Below, piece after piece: positions 8,425-18,940 of a stretch of 64,000 bases of DNA. The stretch spans positions 682,001 through 746,000 of the forward strand of contig PADC01000006.1 of the NCBI GenBank assembly GCA_002700385.1. The letters are read 5' to 3'. The position numbers and the translations under genes are program-made. The notes under the pieces are model-generated. The model searched no databases and had not been told where the DNA came from. It saw only the letters and a list, made by a program, of their open reading frames with translations. The stretch comes from Cycloclasticus sp. (GTDB lineage Bacteria; Pseudomonadota; Gammaproteobacteria; Methylococcales; Cycloclasticaceae). How positions within the stretch are numbered: position 1 is the stretch's first letter; each line of letters starts with the position of its first letter.

Positions 8425-10134
8425 ATGGCAGTATCTAGCGATAAAATTTACTTGAGCGGCTTGGCGCGGCGGCTTGTTTTAGACGGATTAATAACTGAAG
8501 AAGCCGCTCGAAAACACAATGATGAGGCCCTAAAGAAAAAAAGGCCTTTCGTGACGCACCTCGTTGAACAAAATATTTTAGACAGCCAAACCGTTGCCCT
8601 CTCCGCCTCTGAAGAATTCGGTGTTCCGCTATTAGATATTAATGCTCTTAATAAAGACTTGATACCTAAAGGCATAGTGGATGAGAAAATTATTCGAAAA
8701 CACCATGCACTCCCAATGTTTAAGCGCGGCAATAAATTATTTGTCGCCGTTTCTGACCCAACTAACTTACAGGCCCTCGATGAAATAAAATTTCAAACAA
8801 GAATGAGCATTGAAGCCATCCTTGTTGAAGAAGACAAGCTGGCACAAGTTATTGATACGGCCATGGATGATGACGATAACGTCATGGCTGATCTATTGGA
8901 TGACGATCTCGATAATATTGATTTCGACACCTCTGATGAACTGCCGGAAGCTGATATAGATAGTGATATTGATGATGCCCCGGTTGTACGCTTTGTGAAT
9001 AAAGTTTTATTAGATGCTATTAAAAAAGGGGTCTCTGATATTCATTTTGAACCCTATGAAAAGAGTTTTAGGGTGAGAACACGCCAAGACGGTATTTTGA
9101 AAGAAGTGGCTTCACCTCCGATGAACATTGCCAATAAGCTTATATCACGAATAAAAGTGATGTCTCGCATGAACATCTCCGAACGGCGTATTCCTCAAGA
9201 TGGCCGCATTAAAATGGCTTTATCTAAAAAACGAGCTATCGATTTTCGTGTTAACACATGCCCTACTTTATACGGTGAAAAAATTGTACTGCGGATTTTA
9301 GATCCTACTAGCGCCCAAGTAGGTATCGAGCAACTTGGATTTGAGCCTGAACAGAAGGAAGCCTTTCTTGAGGCGATACAAAAACCGTACGGCATGATTC
9401 TTGTTACTGGCCCTACGGGCAGTGGTAAAACTGTTAGCCTTTATACTGCGCTCAATATTTTAAATGACCCAAACGTTAATATTTCAACCGCTGAAGACCC
9501 AGTTGAAATTACCGTTTCCGGCATCAATCAGGTTAACGTAAACCCTAAAACAGGTCTAACCTTTGCTGAAGCGCTACGTGCCTTCTTACGACAAGACCCC
9601 GATATTATCATGGTGGGTGAGATACGTGACTTGGAAACTGCAGAAATTGCTGTAAAAGCAGCTCAAACTGGTCACCTGGTTTTATCTACTTTGCATACAA
9701 ACGATGCACCACAGACCTTAAACCGCTTAAATCAAATGGGCGTTCCCCCATACAATATCGCCGCCTCTGTTTTATTAATTATGGCGCAACGTTTAGCAAG
9801 AAAGCTATGCGACAAGTGTAAAAAAGAAGAAAAGCTACCAACTGAACTATTAGTAAAAGAGGGTTTTAAACCTGAAGAGGCTGAAGGTTTAATAACTTAT
9901 AAAGCTGTTGGCTGTGACTCCTGCTCTAGTGGCTATAAAGGACGAGTAGGCATATTTCAGGTGATGCCGGTTTCTGAGATAATGGAAGAACTGATCATTA
10001 AAGGCGGCTTGACTACAGAGCTTGAAGAGCAATCAGCTTTAGAAGGTGTCTTAACACTTAGGGAATCGGGTCTAAAAAAAGTCGCCGATGGAATTACAAG
10101 TATTGAAGAAATCAATCGAATCACTAAAGATTAA
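8425..10134 (+). CDS. pilB: Type IV pilus assembly ATPase PilB
   Basis: The cytoplasmic hexameric ATPase that powers pilin polymerisation. Residues ~1-150 are the N-terminal T2SSE_N region. The catalytic half has the Walker A 'GPTGSGKT' near residue 330, the Asp box 'ISTAEDPVEI', Walker B 'PDIIMVGEIRD' and the His box 'GHLVLSTLHTNDA'. A four-cysteine zinc element follows ('LCDKCKKEE' ... 'CDSCSSGYKGRVGIF'), as in PilB and GspE. 569 residues is the normal length. It is the first gene of a plus-strand run with pilC six bases downstream. No strong ribosome-binding site precedes the ATG. An alternative as a type II secretion GspE is unlikely because the neighbours are pilC and pilD. Confidence 0.96.
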   Translation: MAVSSDKIYLSGLARRLVLDGLITEEAARKHNDEALKKKRPFVTHLVEQNILDSQTVALSASEEFGVPLLDINALNKDLIPKGIVDEKIIRKHHALPMFKRGNKLFVAVSDPTNLQALDEIKFQTRMSIEAILVEEDKLAQVIDTAMDDDDNVMADLLDDDLDNIDFDTSDELPEADIDSDIDDAPVVRFVNKVLLDAIKKGVSDIHFEPYEKSFRVRTRQDGILKEVASPPMNIANKLISRIKVMSRMNISERRIPQDGRIKMALSKKRAIDFRVNTCPTLYGEKIVLRILDPTSAQVGIEQLGFEPEQKEAFLEAIQKPYGMILVTGPTGSGKTVSLYTALNILNDPNVNISTAEDPVEITVSGINQVNVNPKTGLTFAEALRAFLRQDPDIIMVGEIRDLETAEIAVKAAQTGHLVLSTLHTNDAPQTLNRLNQMGVPPYNIAASVLLIMAQRLARKLCDKCKKEEKLPTELLVKEGFKPEEAEGLITYKAVGCDSCSSGYKGRVGIFQVMPVSEIMEELIIKGGLTTELEEQSALEGVLTLRESGLKKVADGITSIEEINRITKD

Positions 10135-10140
10135 ATTATT

Positions 10141-11361
10141 ATGGCTACTAGCGCATCAAAAATTACATATATTTGGGAAGGAACCGATAGTAAAGGCAAT
10201 CGCAACAAAGGAGAAATAACCGCCCGCAGCGATTCCATGGTTAAAGCAGAATTACGCCGTCAAGGTATTCGCCCTATTAAGGTTAAAAAGAAACCAAAAG
10301 ACCTTTTAGGTAACCTCGGACAAAAACCTATTGTCGCTAAAGATATTGCCGTTTTCAGCCGTCAATTAGCCACTATGATGGCATCAGGCATCCCATTAGT
10401 TCAGGCTTTTGACATTATAGGAAAGGGCCACGAAAAACCGGCTATGCAAAACATGCTATCAAGTATCAAAGCTGATATAGAAGGTGGCTCCACACTCGCC
10501 GAAGGGTTAAGCAAGTTTCCACTCCAATTTGATGAGTTATTTTGTAATTTAGTAGAAGCTGGCGAACACGCTGGTATTCTTGAGGCCTTGCTGGTTAAGA
10601 TTGCCGAATATAAAGAAAAAACCGAGAGCCTGAAGGCAAAAATTAAAAAAGCCCTGACTTACCCTATTTCCGTTTTAGTTGTTGCTGTCGTCGTGACGGC
10701 CATTTTATTGATTTTCGTTGTTCCTCAATTTGAAAGCTTATTCAGTGGTTTCGGTGCTGATTTACCTGCCTTTACTCAAATGGTGGTTGAGCTTTCCCGC
10801 TTTATGCAGGAGTGGTGGTGGGCTGTCTTTGGCATTATGGGTGGTATCGTCTTTGCCATCATACAAATAAAAAAACGTTCTCGTAAATTCAACCATTTAC
10901 TCGATAGAGCGGTGCTTAAGTTGCCAATCATTGGCGACATTATGAACAAAGCGGCGATTGCTCGCTATGCCAGAACATTGTCTACCATGTCTGCGGCGGG
11001 TGTTCCTCTGGTTGAAGCGTTGCAATCGGTTTCTGGCGCAACAGGTAATGTTGTTTACTCTGAAGCGGTTTTACAAATGAGGGAACAAGTGGCTACAGGT
11101 GTTCAACTCCAGCAAGCCATGAAAAACACCGGTTTATTCCCTCATATGGTTGTTCAAATGGTCGCTATTGGAGAAGAAGCGGGATCTGTTGAGAGCATGC
11201 TAGCAAAAGTAGCGGACTTTTATGAAGAAGAAGTCGATAACGCTGTGGACTCCCTATCCAGTCTTATCGAACCGATGATTATGTCCATATTAGGTATATT
11301 AGTGGGTGGCTTAATTATTGCCATGTATTTACCTATCTTTATGTTAGGGTCTGTTTTCTAA
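10141..11361 (+). CDS. pilC: Type IV pilus inner-membrane platform protein PilC
   Basis: The membrane platform on which PilB acts to insert pilins into the growing fibre. The 406-residue protein has the tandem GspF/PilC domain organisation: 'DIAVFSRQLATMMASGIPLV' near residue 65 is repeated in diverged form as 'IARYARTLSTMSAAGVPLVE' near 280. Hydrophobic spans follow each half ('ISVLVVAVVVTAILLIFVV' and the C-terminal 'ILGILVGGLIIAMYLPIF'). 'VEAGEHAGILEALL' and 'AIGEEAGSVESML' are the paired family signatures. It follows pilB with only six bases between them and is followed by pilD, the same order as in Pseudomonas, so the three are surely co-transcribed. Confidence 0.96.
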   Translation: MATSASKITYIWEGTDSKGNRNKGEITARSDSMVKAELRRQGIRPIKVKKKPKDLLGNLGQKPIVAKDIAVFSRQLATMMASGIPLVQAFDIIGKGHEKPAMQNMLSSIKADIEGGSTLAEGLSKFPLQFDELFCNLVEAGEHAGILEALLVKIAEYKEKTESLKAKIKKALTYPISVLVVAVVVTAILLIFVVPQFESLFSGFGADLPAFTQMVVELSRFMQEWWWAVFGIMGGIVFAIIQIKKRSRKFNHLLDRAVLKLPIIGDIMNKAAIARYARTLSTMSAAGVPLVEALQSVSGATGNVVYSEAVLQMREQVATGVQLQQAMKNTGLFPHMVVQMVAIGEEAGSVESMLAKVADFYEEEVDNAVDSLSSLIEPMIMSILGILVGGLIIAMYLPIFMLGSVF

Positions 11362-11390
11362 TATCACGAGTTAACGTTCAATCTTCTTAC

Positions 11391-12266
11391 ATGAGTATTT
11401 TTCAGGCGTTTGAACAACACCCGTATTTTTTGCATTTATCGATCGGCCTGTTAGGGTTGCTGGTTGGCAGTTTTCTCAATGTGGTTGTCTATCGACTTCC
11501 TATCATGTTACAAAGAAGCTGGCGAAAAGAATGTCTCGAATTTTTAGAGCAAGAGGAAACGAGTCCCGCATCACCTGAAGTTTTTAACTTATCCCAGCCT
11601 CGCTCACGCTGCCCTTTTTGTAACCACTCAATTACTGCACTCGAAAACATCCCTGTTCTCAGCTATCTATTGCTAAAGGGAAAGTGTAAAAATTGTAAAA
11701 AGCCCATTTCCATTAGATACCCCATCGTAGAACTCACGACGGCGCTTTTATCTGTACTCATTACCCTTCACTTTGGTGTGTCACTGCAAACAGTTGCAGC
11801 CCTTCTCTTTACTTGGACACTGATTTGCCTAACTCTGATCGATTTCGATACCCAGCTCTTACCCGACTCCATCACCCTTCCCTTGCTCTGGTTTGCATTA
11901 TTGGCAAGCTTATTTCACGTTTTTGTCACCCCTGAAACGGCCTTAATCGGAGCACTTTTGGGTTATTTAAGTCTCTGGTCTGTTTTTTGGTTATTTAAAT
12001 TACTCACTGGTAAAGAAGGGATGGGGTATGGCGATTTCAAACTGCTGGCCGCTATTGGTGCTTTGTTGGGATGGAAAATGCTCCCCTTGGTTATCATGCT
12101 GTCTGCTTTTGTAGGCGCTTTAGTGGGAATGACCCTCATTGTCCTTAAAGGTCGAGATAAAAATATTCCTATCCCCTTTGGCCCTTATTTATCAATTGCC
12201 GCTTATATCGCGCTTATTTGGGGAGATGATATAAACCGCACCTATCTCCAATTTGTTGGTTTATAA
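11391..12266 (+). CDS. pilD: Type IV prepilin leader peptidase / N-methyltransferase PilD
   Basis: The bifunctional inner-membrane aspartic protease that cleaves prepilin leaders and N-methylates the new first residue. The 291-residue protein starts with a membrane segment carrying 'GSFLNVVVYRLP'. It then has the cytoplasmic zinc/methyltransferase loop with two CxxC pairs ('CPFCNHS' and 'CKNCKKPI') and six to seven further membrane spans. The catalytic aspartates are in 'LIDFDTQLLPD' and 'GMGYGDFKLLAAIGA', which match the family signatures. It normally processes pilins and type II secretion pseudopilins, so a pilin gene must exist elsewhere. The ATG lies 29 bases after pilC, and coaE follows six bases after its stop. 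Confidence 0.96.
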   Translation: MSIFQAFEQHPYFLHLSIGLLGLLVGSFLNVVVYRLPIMLQRSWRKECLEFLEQEETSPASPEVFNLSQPRSRCPFCNHSITALENIPVLSYLLLKGKCKNCKKPISIRYPIVELTTALLSVLITLHFGVSLQTVAALLFTWTLICLTLIDFDTQLLPDSITLPLLWFALLASLFHVFVTPETALIGALLGYLSLWSVFWLFKLLTGKEGMGYGDFKLLAAIGALLGWKMLPLVIMLSAFVGALVGMTLIVLKGRDKNIPIPFGPYLSIAAYIALIWGDDINRTYLQFVGL

Positions 12267-12272
12267 CAAACC

Positions 12273-12878
12273 GTGCTGACCATAGGCTTAACCGGTGGCA
12301 TTGGTTGCGGTAAAACAACGGTTACTGACTTATTCAAAAAAAGGCATGTGCCTGTTATTGATGCAGATGTTATTTCCCACGCCCTTGTTCAACCCAATCA
12401 ACCAGCGCTTGTTGAATTAGAGTGCGCTTTTGGTCACTCAATTCTCTTACCTGATCATTCCTTAAACAGAGCCTATTTACGCGAACTGGTCTTTAACGAC
12501 CCCAGCAAGAAAAAAAAATTAGAAGCCATTATGCACCCGCTTGTGTACAAAACAATGTATCAGGAACTTGAAAAGGTTGATGCTCCATACGGCATATTGA
12601 GCATTCCTTTATTGTTGGAAACCCATCATCATAATAAAGTTGATCGCGTATTAGTCATAGACTGCCCGGAAAAAACACAAATAGAACGTGTTAAAGCGCG
12701 AGACCAATTGAGTGACTCGATGATTAACTCCATCATGGCTTCTCAGTGTTCACGGACTGAGCGATTAAATCTTGCTGATGATATTCTAGACAATAACAGT
12801 TCATTGGAAGACTTAGAATTAAACGTACAAAAGTTGCACAACGCCTACTTAAAAATGAGCACTGGCAAAAACGAGTAA
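12273..12878 (+). CDS. coaE: Dephospho-CoA kinase
   Basis: Catalyses the last step of coenzyme A synthesis, phosphorylating the 3'-hydroxyl of dephospho-CoA. The 201-residue protein opens with 'IGLTGGIGCGKTTVTDLF', a P-loop typical of CoaE, followed by 'VPVIDADVISH' and 'HPLVYKTM', both conserved in the family. 'SIPLLLETHHHNKVDRVLVI' is the lid-proximal segment. The start is GTG six bases after the pilD stop. Its position between pilD and zapD/yacG is conserved in gammaproteobacteria, so the call is also supported by context. Nothing unusual was seen apart from a slightly histidine-rich stretch (THHHN). Confidence 0.95.
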   Translation: MLTIGLTGGIGCGKTTVTDLFKKRHVPVIDADVISHALVQPNQPALVELECAFGHSILLPDHSLNRAYLRELVFNDPSKKKKLEAIMHPLVYKTMYQELEKVDAPYGILSIPLLLETHHHNKVDRVLVIDCPEKTQIERVKARDQLSDSMINSIMASQCSRTERLNLADDILDNNSSLEDLELNVQKLHNAYLKMSTGKNE

Positions 12879-12919
12879 TATCCTGCAAAATATAAGTTTT
12901 AAGGCCTAACTACCTAGTC

Positions 12920-13687
12920 GTGTCTGAACAAATAACTTACGAATTACCTCTTAGCGAACGCATCCGTACTTTTTTGAGGCTGGAGGATTTATTTGAACAG
13001 ATGCAACATTTTTCTCAACATGACGGCGAATGGCAAAACAGAGCTGAATTAAGTTGCCTACTTGATATTTTTGCTATTTCAAGCCGTACCGATTTAAGAA
13101 ATGAAATCGCCAAAGAAATCGAACGCCATACTAAATGTTTGGTTATTTTTGCCCAAAACCCAAAGGTTGACCGAGAAAAACTAGAGCAAAGTATTGAACA
13201 ACTCAATGCGCTCAACCGACAGCTCATTTCGTCGAGTGGACGAATTGATCAGATAATAAATCAGGTTGATTTATTGACGTGCTTATCGCAGCGTAATAGT
13301 TTACCAGGCGGCACCTGTGACTTTGACTTACCGGCTTACCATTTTTGGCTCAATAAACCATTAAGCACACGCCGTGAGCAGATTCAAAGCTGGACATCGC
13401 ACCTCAACCCCATTCGTCAATCCATCTCTTTGTTACTGCAGTTTATACGACTCAGCGCCGCCCCCACCCTAAAAACCGCTGAAAGCGGTTTTTATCAACA
13501 AAGTCTGGATACAAATCAACCTGTGCATTTACTACGTGTATCCTTAGATCAAGATTCGCCTTACTTTGCTGAAATAAGTGGCGGCAAACACCGATTCACT
13601 GTCCGTTTCATGCAACCTCTTGAATCAGAAAGACCTTGTCAAACACAGGCGGATATTGACTTCACCTTGAGTATTTGCCAACTCTAA
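12920..13687 (+). CDS. zapD: Cell division protein ZapD (YacF, DUF1342)
   Basis: A cytoplasmic FtsZ-associated protein that bundles FtsZ filaments at the septal ring. The 255-residue sequence begins '[18 protein letters not shown]', the hallmark of the YacF/ZapD family, followed by a helical region and a C-terminal beta-rich part ('[20 protein letters not shown]', 'KHRFTVRFM'). '[17 protein letters not shown]' is also conserved. The start codon is GTG at 12920, 41 bases after coaE. yacG begins one base after its stop. The gene lies in the same window as ftsZ itself, as in E. coli, where zapD and yacG are close to the dcw cluster. Confidence 0.94.
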   Translation: MSEQITYELPLSERIRTFLRLEDLFEQMQHFSQHDGEWQNRAELSCLLDIFAISSRTDLRNEIAKEIERHTKCLVIFAQNPKVDREKLEQSIEQLNALNRQLISSSGRIDQIINQVDLLTCLSQRNSLPGGTCDFDLPAYHFWLNKPLSTRREQIQSWTSHLNPIRQSISLLLQFIRLSAAPTLKTAESGFYQQSLDTNQPVHLLRVSLDQDSPYFAEISGGKHRFTVRFMQPLESERPCQTQADIDFTLSICQL

Positions 13688-13688
13688 A

Positions 13689-13877
13689 ATGACAATAAGA
13701 ACGGTTAATTGCCCTACTTGCCAACGACCCGTTGCATGGGATAAGAAATCCACCTTTAAACCTTTTTGCAGTGAGCGATGCAAACTGATCGACCTTGGTG
13801 AATGGGCAGACGAAAAGCATGCCATTGCCGGGGAAAAAGTTTATGTCGCTGACAATGATGAGTTTTCAATAGATTAA
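13689..13877 (+). CDS. yacG: DNA gyrase inhibitor / zinc-binding protein YacG
   Basis: A 62-residue zinc-ribbon protein. The four zinc ligands are seen in 'CPTCQRPV' and '[16 protein letters not shown]', exactly the YacG pattern. In E. coli YacG binds the C-terminal part of GyrB and blocks DNA binding by gyrase. The ATG lies one base after the zapD stop, so translation is coupled. It is the last gene of the pilB-yacG run and faces the convergent mutT-thiE gene 11 bases away; no terminator hairpin is visible in that gap. Confidence 0.93.
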   Translation: MTIRTVNCPTCQRPVAWDKKSTFKPFCSERCKLIDLGEWADEKHAIAGEKVYVADNDEFSID

Positions 13878-13888
13878 ACCGCCTTAAC

Positions 13889-14830
13889 TCAAGCTTTTTT
13901 TAAAAACCCCCGGATACCGGCCACACCATAAGCCCCTCTTGACTGCGCTATTTGTATGTCTTTTGGCCCAACGCCACCTAAGGCAAAAACAGGCAAAGCA
14001 CTCGATTCAAGCAAGCGCTCAAAACATTCCCACCCCAGTGGGGAGATTTCAGGGTGTGACTGCGTTTTGCACACCGGAGATAAAACTGCAAAGAACGCCC
14101 CCAGTTCTTCAGCCAAACTTAACTCTTCAACATTATGGCAAGAAGCTGCGAAAGCGATTCCTTTCAATAAGGCAGGCGTTTTTTTCAAACCGCGTAGTTC
14201 TTTAGCGCTTAAATGAACTGCGTGAGCGCCCATCTCTATGGCATCTTTTATACTGGCATTAACAAATAAACGAACTTTATTTTGCTGACATACAGTCGTC
14301 GCTCGCCCGACTAAGCGTTTGTAAGCCTTTTTATCTAAGGATTTTGCACGTAATTGCACCATCGTACAGCCTTTCGCCATTAAAGCATTCAAATGGTTTA
14401 GCATCGCTTCTTCACCGCCAATACTGTCATCTACAATGGGGTAGTATTGCGGTAAATTCAGGGCATTAATAATCGCAACATTTGCCTCAGGAAATGAATA
14501 TTTCTTTAAATCTGAAATGGCTACCCATTGGATAGGTTGCCCTTCCATACCACGAGCCTTTCCTTGATACTCATTGACGATACGCACCTCCAGACATACC
14601 GAGACATCGCCGTAGTCGTGCCTTATTTTAAGCAGCGGACGTGATGACAAGACAGCTATATCCAGCTCTTCTCGCAACTCCCTTTTCAGGGCTGTGATTG
14701 AATTTTCGCCACTCTCAACTTTTCCACCCGGGAATTCCCATACCCCCCCCTGATGGACATTATCAGCCCGTTTGCTAATAAGCACTTCACCGTGTTGATT
14801 TTTTATAACCCCAACCGCGACTGTTAGCAT
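13889..14830 (-). CDS. mutT: MutT (8-oxo-dGTP diphosphatase) fused to a ThiE-like TIM barrel
   Basis: Two domains are visible. Residues ~1-130 are a Nudix hydrolase with the box 'GGKVESGENSITALKRELRE' followed by ELDI; the glycine normally seen near the end of the box is aspartate. MutT removes 8-oxo-dGTP from the nucleotide pool. Residues ~140-313 resemble thiamine-phosphate synthase: 'CTMVQLRAKSLDKKAY', 'LFVNASIKDAIEMGAHAVHL', 'PVFALGGVGPKDI'. The second domain is common as a fusion partner of MutT in gammaproteobacteria and its function there is not established. The track ORF starts at 14953 inside argJ. I chose ATG 14830 because 'LTVAVGVI' then begins as in MutT; ATG 14851 is possible. 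The gene is downstream of argJ on the same strand. Confidence 0.88.
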   Translation of the reverse strand: MLTVAVGVIKNQHGEVLISKRADNVHQGGVWEFPGGKVESGENSITALKRELREELDIAVLSSRPLLKIRHDYGDVSVCLEVRIVNEYQGKARGMEGQPIQWVAISDLKKYSFPEANVAIINALNLPQYYPIVDDSIGGEEAMLNHLNALMAKGCTMVQLRAKSLDKKAYKRLVGRATTVCQQNKVRLFVNASIKDAIEMGAHAVHLSAKELRGLKKTPALLKGIAFAASCHNVEELSLAEELGAFFAVLSPVCKTQSHPEISPLGWECFERLLESSALPVFALGGVGPKDIQIAQSRGAYGVAGIRGFLKKA

Positions 14831-14862
14831 TTCAGCCCGGCAACATGCCATATTGCGTTGGA

Positions 14863-16083
14863 TTAAGAGCGATATTCTGCATTGATTTTGACATAGTCGT
14901 ATGACAAGTCGCAGGTCAGTACCGTTGCTGAATAATCGCCTTGGGCTAAACAAATTCGAACCAGTATCTCTTCTTGATTCATCGCCTGCTGCCCCTGCTC
15001 TTCAGTATAACCGGCATATCGTTGGCCGTTTTTGACGATACATGTATCAGCCAAATATATTGAAACGTTCTCAACATCTAGCCGTTCAATATCCGCCCGA
15101 CCAATGGCTGCTAAAATCCGTCCCCAATTTGGGTCAGAGGCAAAAAACGCCGTTTTTACCAACGGTGAGTGAGCGACTGTATAGGCTACTTCTTTGGCAT
15201 CATGCTGACTCTGTGCTTGTTCGACCTGAATCTTGATCAGTTTAGTGGCACCTTCTCCATCACGAACAATCGCCTCTGCTAGAAAGTAACAAACCTCTTG
15301 TATAGCAGAGAGAATTAATGAATACCTTGGGTCTGCCGTAGCGTCTAGAGGAGCCACATCTGCCATAGCCGTTGCCATTAACACAACGGCATCATTGGTT
15401 GATGTATCTCCATCTACGGTAATACGGTTAAAAGACAAATCAACGGCCTCTTTAAGCATCTGCTCAAGCAAGGCCTTGCTTATGGGCATATCGGTGGCTA
15501 TATAAGACAACATTGTCGCCATATCCGGCTTAATCATGCCTGAACCTTTAGCAATACCAGTGACTGTTACCTCAACGCCCTCTAAATTGATTGAGCGAGA
15601 ACAGCCCTTTTCGCAGGTATCCGTCGTCATAATGGCTTGAGCAGCTTTTGACCAATTTTTTTCGCTCAACGTATCGACAGCCGTCTGTAAGCCACCCACC
15701 AGTTTTTCTACCGGCAATGGCTCACCAATTACACCGGTTGAGAAAGGTAAAACTTGTGTTTCTTTAAAACCCACTGCTTTTGCCAGTTCGTTGCAACACA
15801 ATTGTGCTGCCTGTATACCTGCATCACCCAATCCCGCATTGGCATTACCCGAATTTATTAACAAATATCGCGGGGTTGTGAGGGATAAATGCTTTTTCGC
15901 CAAGGTAACCGGCGCCGCGCAGAATTTATTATTGGTGAATACAGCCGCAACGCGTGTTTGCTCAGCCAGCTCAAAAAGCGTCAGGTCATCACGGTGCGTT
16001 TGAGAAATACCTGCCGAAGCTGTCCCAATTCGAACACCTGATATTGCTTTTAATTCCAGGGGGCTTGTTCCGCCAACCGGCAT
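14863..16083 (-). CDS. argJ: Bifunctional glutamate N-acetyltransferase / ornithine acetyltransferase ArgJ
   Basis: Recycles the acetyl group in arginine synthesis by moving it from N-acetylornithine to glutamate, and in bifunctional forms also uses acetyl-CoA. The 406-residue precursor contains the self-cleavage region 'GSGMIKPDMATMLSYIATD', in which the protein cuts itself before the threonine that becomes the nucleophile of the beta chain. 'YLLINSGNANAGLGDAG' and 'DPNWGRILAAIGRADI' are family signatures. A clear AGGAGA precedes the ATG. The position between secA and mutT matches Pseudomonas-type gene order. Whether this copy is mono- or bifunctional cannot be judged from sequence alone. 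Confidence 0.95.
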   Translation of the reverse strand: MPVGGTSPLELKAISGVRIGTASAGISQTHRDDLTLFELAEQTRVAAVFTNNKFCAAPVTLAKKHLSLTTPRYLLINSGNANAGLGDAGIQAAQLCCNELAKAVGFKETQVLPFSTGVIGEPLPVEKLVGGLQTAVDTLSEKNWSKAAQAIMTTDTCEKGCSRSINLEGVEVTVTGIAKGSGMIKPDMATMLSYIATDMPISKALLEQMLKEAVDLSFNRITVDGDTSTNDAVVLMATAMADVAPLDATADPRYSLILSAIQEVCYFLAEAIVRDGEGATKLIKIQVEQAQSQHDAKEVAYTVAHSPLVKTAFFASDPNWGRILAAIGRADIERLDVENVSIYLADTCIVKNGQRYAGYTEEQGQQAMNQEEILVRICLAQGDYSATVLTCDLSYDYVKINAEYRS

Positions 16084-16144
16084 ACTGATTCTCCTAATAA
16101 CTGTCTACGCACTTCATTTAATGTCACGGCTTATTTCTTCTCGT

Positions 16145-18802
16145 TTAAAGCTTGCCGTGACACTGTTTGTATTTTTTGCCAGAACCACACGGGCAAGGTT
16201 CATTGCGACCTACTTTTTTATCGCCCCTTTTAAAGGGTTGGGCTTTTTCAGCTTGCTCATCGGGTACTTCATCTTCTAACGCATTGGCCTCTGCATGTCG
16301 AAATTCCATATTTTGCTGAAGGCGGCGTTGCTCATCAACTGCTTGCACATCTTCTTCAGCGCGAACTTGAACTTTCGTAACCAACATCACCACTTCGCGT
16401 TTTAAAGCATCTAGCATGCCGGTAAATAACTCAAAGGCTTCACGTTTATATTCTTGCTTAGGGTCTTTTTGAGCATAGCCGCGCAAATGAATCCCTTGCC
16501 TCAAGTGATCCATTGCAGCTAAATGATCTCGCCATAGCGTATCCAATGTCTGTAACATGACTGATTTTTCGAAATGTCTGAGTACCTCAGCACCTGCTAG
16601 CACCTCTTTTTTGGCATAGTCTTCCGTGATTGTCTTTAAAACCAGCTCGCGGATACCTTCCTCATGCAGATTATCATCGTTATCCAACAATTCCTGAATA
16701 TTGAGTGAACAGTTAAACTCGTCTTCAAGCGCAGCTTGCAAGCCCGCTATATCCCACAAATCATCTAAAGACTGAGGAGGTATGTACAAATCAATTAACT
16801 GATTGATAACATCTTCACGAATTGAAACAATGGTGTCGGCTATATTCGAGGCTTCCATGATTTCATTTCGTTGATCATAGATAACTCGACGTTGGTCATT
16901 CGCTACATCATCGTACTGCAGTAATTGTTTACGAATATCGAAGTTATGCCCTTCAACTTTTCGCTGGGCATTTTCAATGGCTTTACTCACCCACGGGTGT
17001 TCGATCGATTCACCTTTTTCCAAGCCTAGCTTTTGCATTAAGCCAGAGACCCTTTCCGACGCAAAAATACGCATCAAACTATCTTCCAACGATAAGTAAA
17101 AACGGCTTGAGCCGGGGTCACCTTGGCGCCCAGATCGGCCCCTTAATTGATTATCGATACGTCGGGATTCATGCCGCTCAGTACCAATGACGCGCAACCC
17201 TCCAACCGCTAGAACAGCTTCGTGCTTTTCTTTCCAAGTGTCCAAGGGAATTTTTTCATCACGTTTTCCACCTAACACGATATCTGTTCCCCGACCGGCC
17301 ATATTGGTTGCAATCGTCACCGCACCTAAGGCACCTGCATTGGCAATAATGTGAGCCTCACGTTCATGCTGCTTGGCATTTAAGACCTCATGAGGAACTT
17401 TTTTCTTATTTAAATTCGTTGAGATAAATTCAGAGACTTCTATCGACGTTGTACCGACAAGCACCGGCTGCTTACGCTGAAAACAATCCTCGATATCTTC
17501 TACAACCGCCTGATACTTTTCTTCCGCCGTTAGATAAATCAGATCACCCGCATCGTCACGAGCCATCTGACGGTGTGTTGGAATAACAATGACCTCTAAG
17601 CCGTATATTTGTTGAAACTCAAAGGCTTCTGTATCCGCTGTACCGGTCATTCCCGACAACTTTTCATACATCCTGAAATAATTCTGGAATGTAATGGACG
17701 CCATCGTTTGGTTTTCGCTTTGAATCTTTACTTTTTCTTTTGCTTCAACCGCTTGATGCAACCCTTCGCCCCAACGCCTGCCGGGCATGGTTCTTCCAGT
17801 AAATTCATCAACAATAACCACCTGGCCATTTTGAATAATGTAATCAACATCTTTGTGATAGAGGGCATTTGCACGTAACGCCGCATAGACATGATGCATC
17901 AAACCGATGTTAGACGCATCATATAAACTCTCATGATCACTCAGTAAACCACTCTGGGTTAAAAGTTCCTCAATTTTTTCGTGGCCTAACTCGGTTAAAA
18001 AGACTTGTTTTGACTTTTCATCAATCGTGTATTCACCCCCTTCAGTTGATTCGACTTCGGGTGTTAAGTCTTTTACCAGCTCATTCAGTTTTACGTATAA
18101 ATCACTTTTATCATCCGTTGGACCAGAGATGATAAGCGGTGTCCTCGCTTCATCAATTAATATCGAATCCACTTCATCGATAATGGCGTAATGCAGCCCG
18201 CGCTGCACTTTATCTTCAACGCCAAAAGCCATATTGTCACGAAGGTAATCAAAGCCAAATTCATTATTGGTGCCGTAAGTAATATCAGCGGCGTATGCTT
18301 CTCGTCGCTGCTCAGGGCTCATCGTGTTAACGATCACACCCGTGGTCATTCCTAAAAATGAAAACAATTGGCCCATCCACTCAGAATCTCGTTCGGCCAG
18401 ATAATCATTGACCGTCACCATGTGCACGCCTTTACCAGGCAGAGCATTCAAATACGCTGCTAGCGTGGCAACCAAGGTTTTCCCTTCCCCTGTCTTCATT
18501 TCTGCAATGCGCCCGTCATTCAGCACCATAGCGCCGATAAGCTGCACATCAAAATGTCTCATCCCCAGTGCACGAACGCCGGCCTCTCTTACCACGGCAA
18601 AAGCTTCAGCAATTAATGACTCCAGTGTTTCACCTTGTTCTATACGAGCTCGAAATTCTTCCGTTTTAGCTTTGAGCGCCTCGTCATCCAACGCTTTAAT
18701 CGATGCTTCAATCTCATTAATTTTCTTAACGGTTTTTTGCTTAACCTTCAACAAACGATCGTTGCGGCTACCAAAGACTTTCTTTACGATATTTGAAATC
18801 AT
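16145..18802 (-). CDS. secA: Preprotein translocase ATPase SecA
   Basis: The motor that pushes unfolded proteins through SecYEG across the inner membrane. The 885-residue sequence shows all expected parts: Walker A '[20 protein letters not shown]', DEAD-type '[20 protein letters not shown]', the second nucleotide-binding motifs '[14 protein letters not shown]' and '[20 protein letters not shown]', and a C-terminal zinc finger '[14 protein letters not shown]' for SecB and lipid binding. Length is close to E. coli SecA (901). No secM-like regulator lies upstream; that position is taken by an M23 peptidase gene 138 bases away. A weak ribosome-binding site precedes the ATG. Confidence 0.98.
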   Translation of the reverse strand: MISNIVKKVFGSRNDRLLKVKQKTVKKINEIEASIKALDDEALKAKTEEFRARIEQGETLESLIAEAFAVVREAGVRALGMRHFDVQLIGAMVLNDGRIAEMKTGEGKTLVATLAAYLNALPGKGVHMVTVNDYLAERDSEWMGQLFSFLGMTTGVIVNTMSPEQRREAYAADITYGTNNEFGFDYLRDNMAFGVEDKVQRGLHYAIIDEVDSILIDEARTPLIISGPTDDKSDLYVKLNELVKDLTPEVESTEGGEYTIDEKSKQVFLTELGHEKIEELLTQSGLLSDHESLYDASNIGLMHHVYAALRANALYHKDVDYIIQNGQVVIVDEFTGRTMPGRRWGEGLHQAVEAKEKVKIQSENQTMASITFQNYFRMYEKLSGMTGTADTEAFEFQQIYGLEVIVIPTHRQMARDDAGDLIYLTAEEKYQAVVEDIEDCFQRKQPVLVGTTSIEVSEFISTNLNKKKVPHEVLNAKQHEREAHIIANAGALGAVTIATNMAGRGTDIVLGGKRDEKIPLDTWKEKHEAVLAVGGLRVIGTERHESRRIDNQLRGRSGRQGDPGSSRFYLSLEDSLMRIFASERVSGLMQKLGLEKGESIEHPWVSKAIENAQRKVEGHNFDIRKQLLQYDDVANDQRRVIYDQRNEIMEASNIADTIVSIREDVINQLIDLYIPPQSLDDLWDIAGLQAALEDEFNCSLNIQELLDNDDNLHEEGIRELVLKTITEDYAKKEVLAGAEVLRHFEKSVMLQTLDTLWRDHLAAMDHLRQGIHLRGYAQKDPKQEYKREAFELFTGMLDALKREVVMLVTKVQVRAEEDVQAVDEQRRLQQNMEFRHAEANALEDEVPDEQAEKAQPFKRGDKKVGRNEPCPCGSGKKYKQCHGKL

Positions 18803-18940
18803 TACGGATTAATTGCTAGTGTGAAACGAAAGCCCAAATGATACCGCATATGGCTAATTTAGGCGTGCTTTTTAAACGTTTACAAAGGAATTTTCACAAG
18901 GCGACCAACTCGCCCTCAAAACAGCAGAGAAAAGTTTTAA

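Noticed and set aside
14831-14953. Longer start for the MutT-ThiE gene
   Set aside because: The extra residues lie in argJ and do not align with MutT N-termini.
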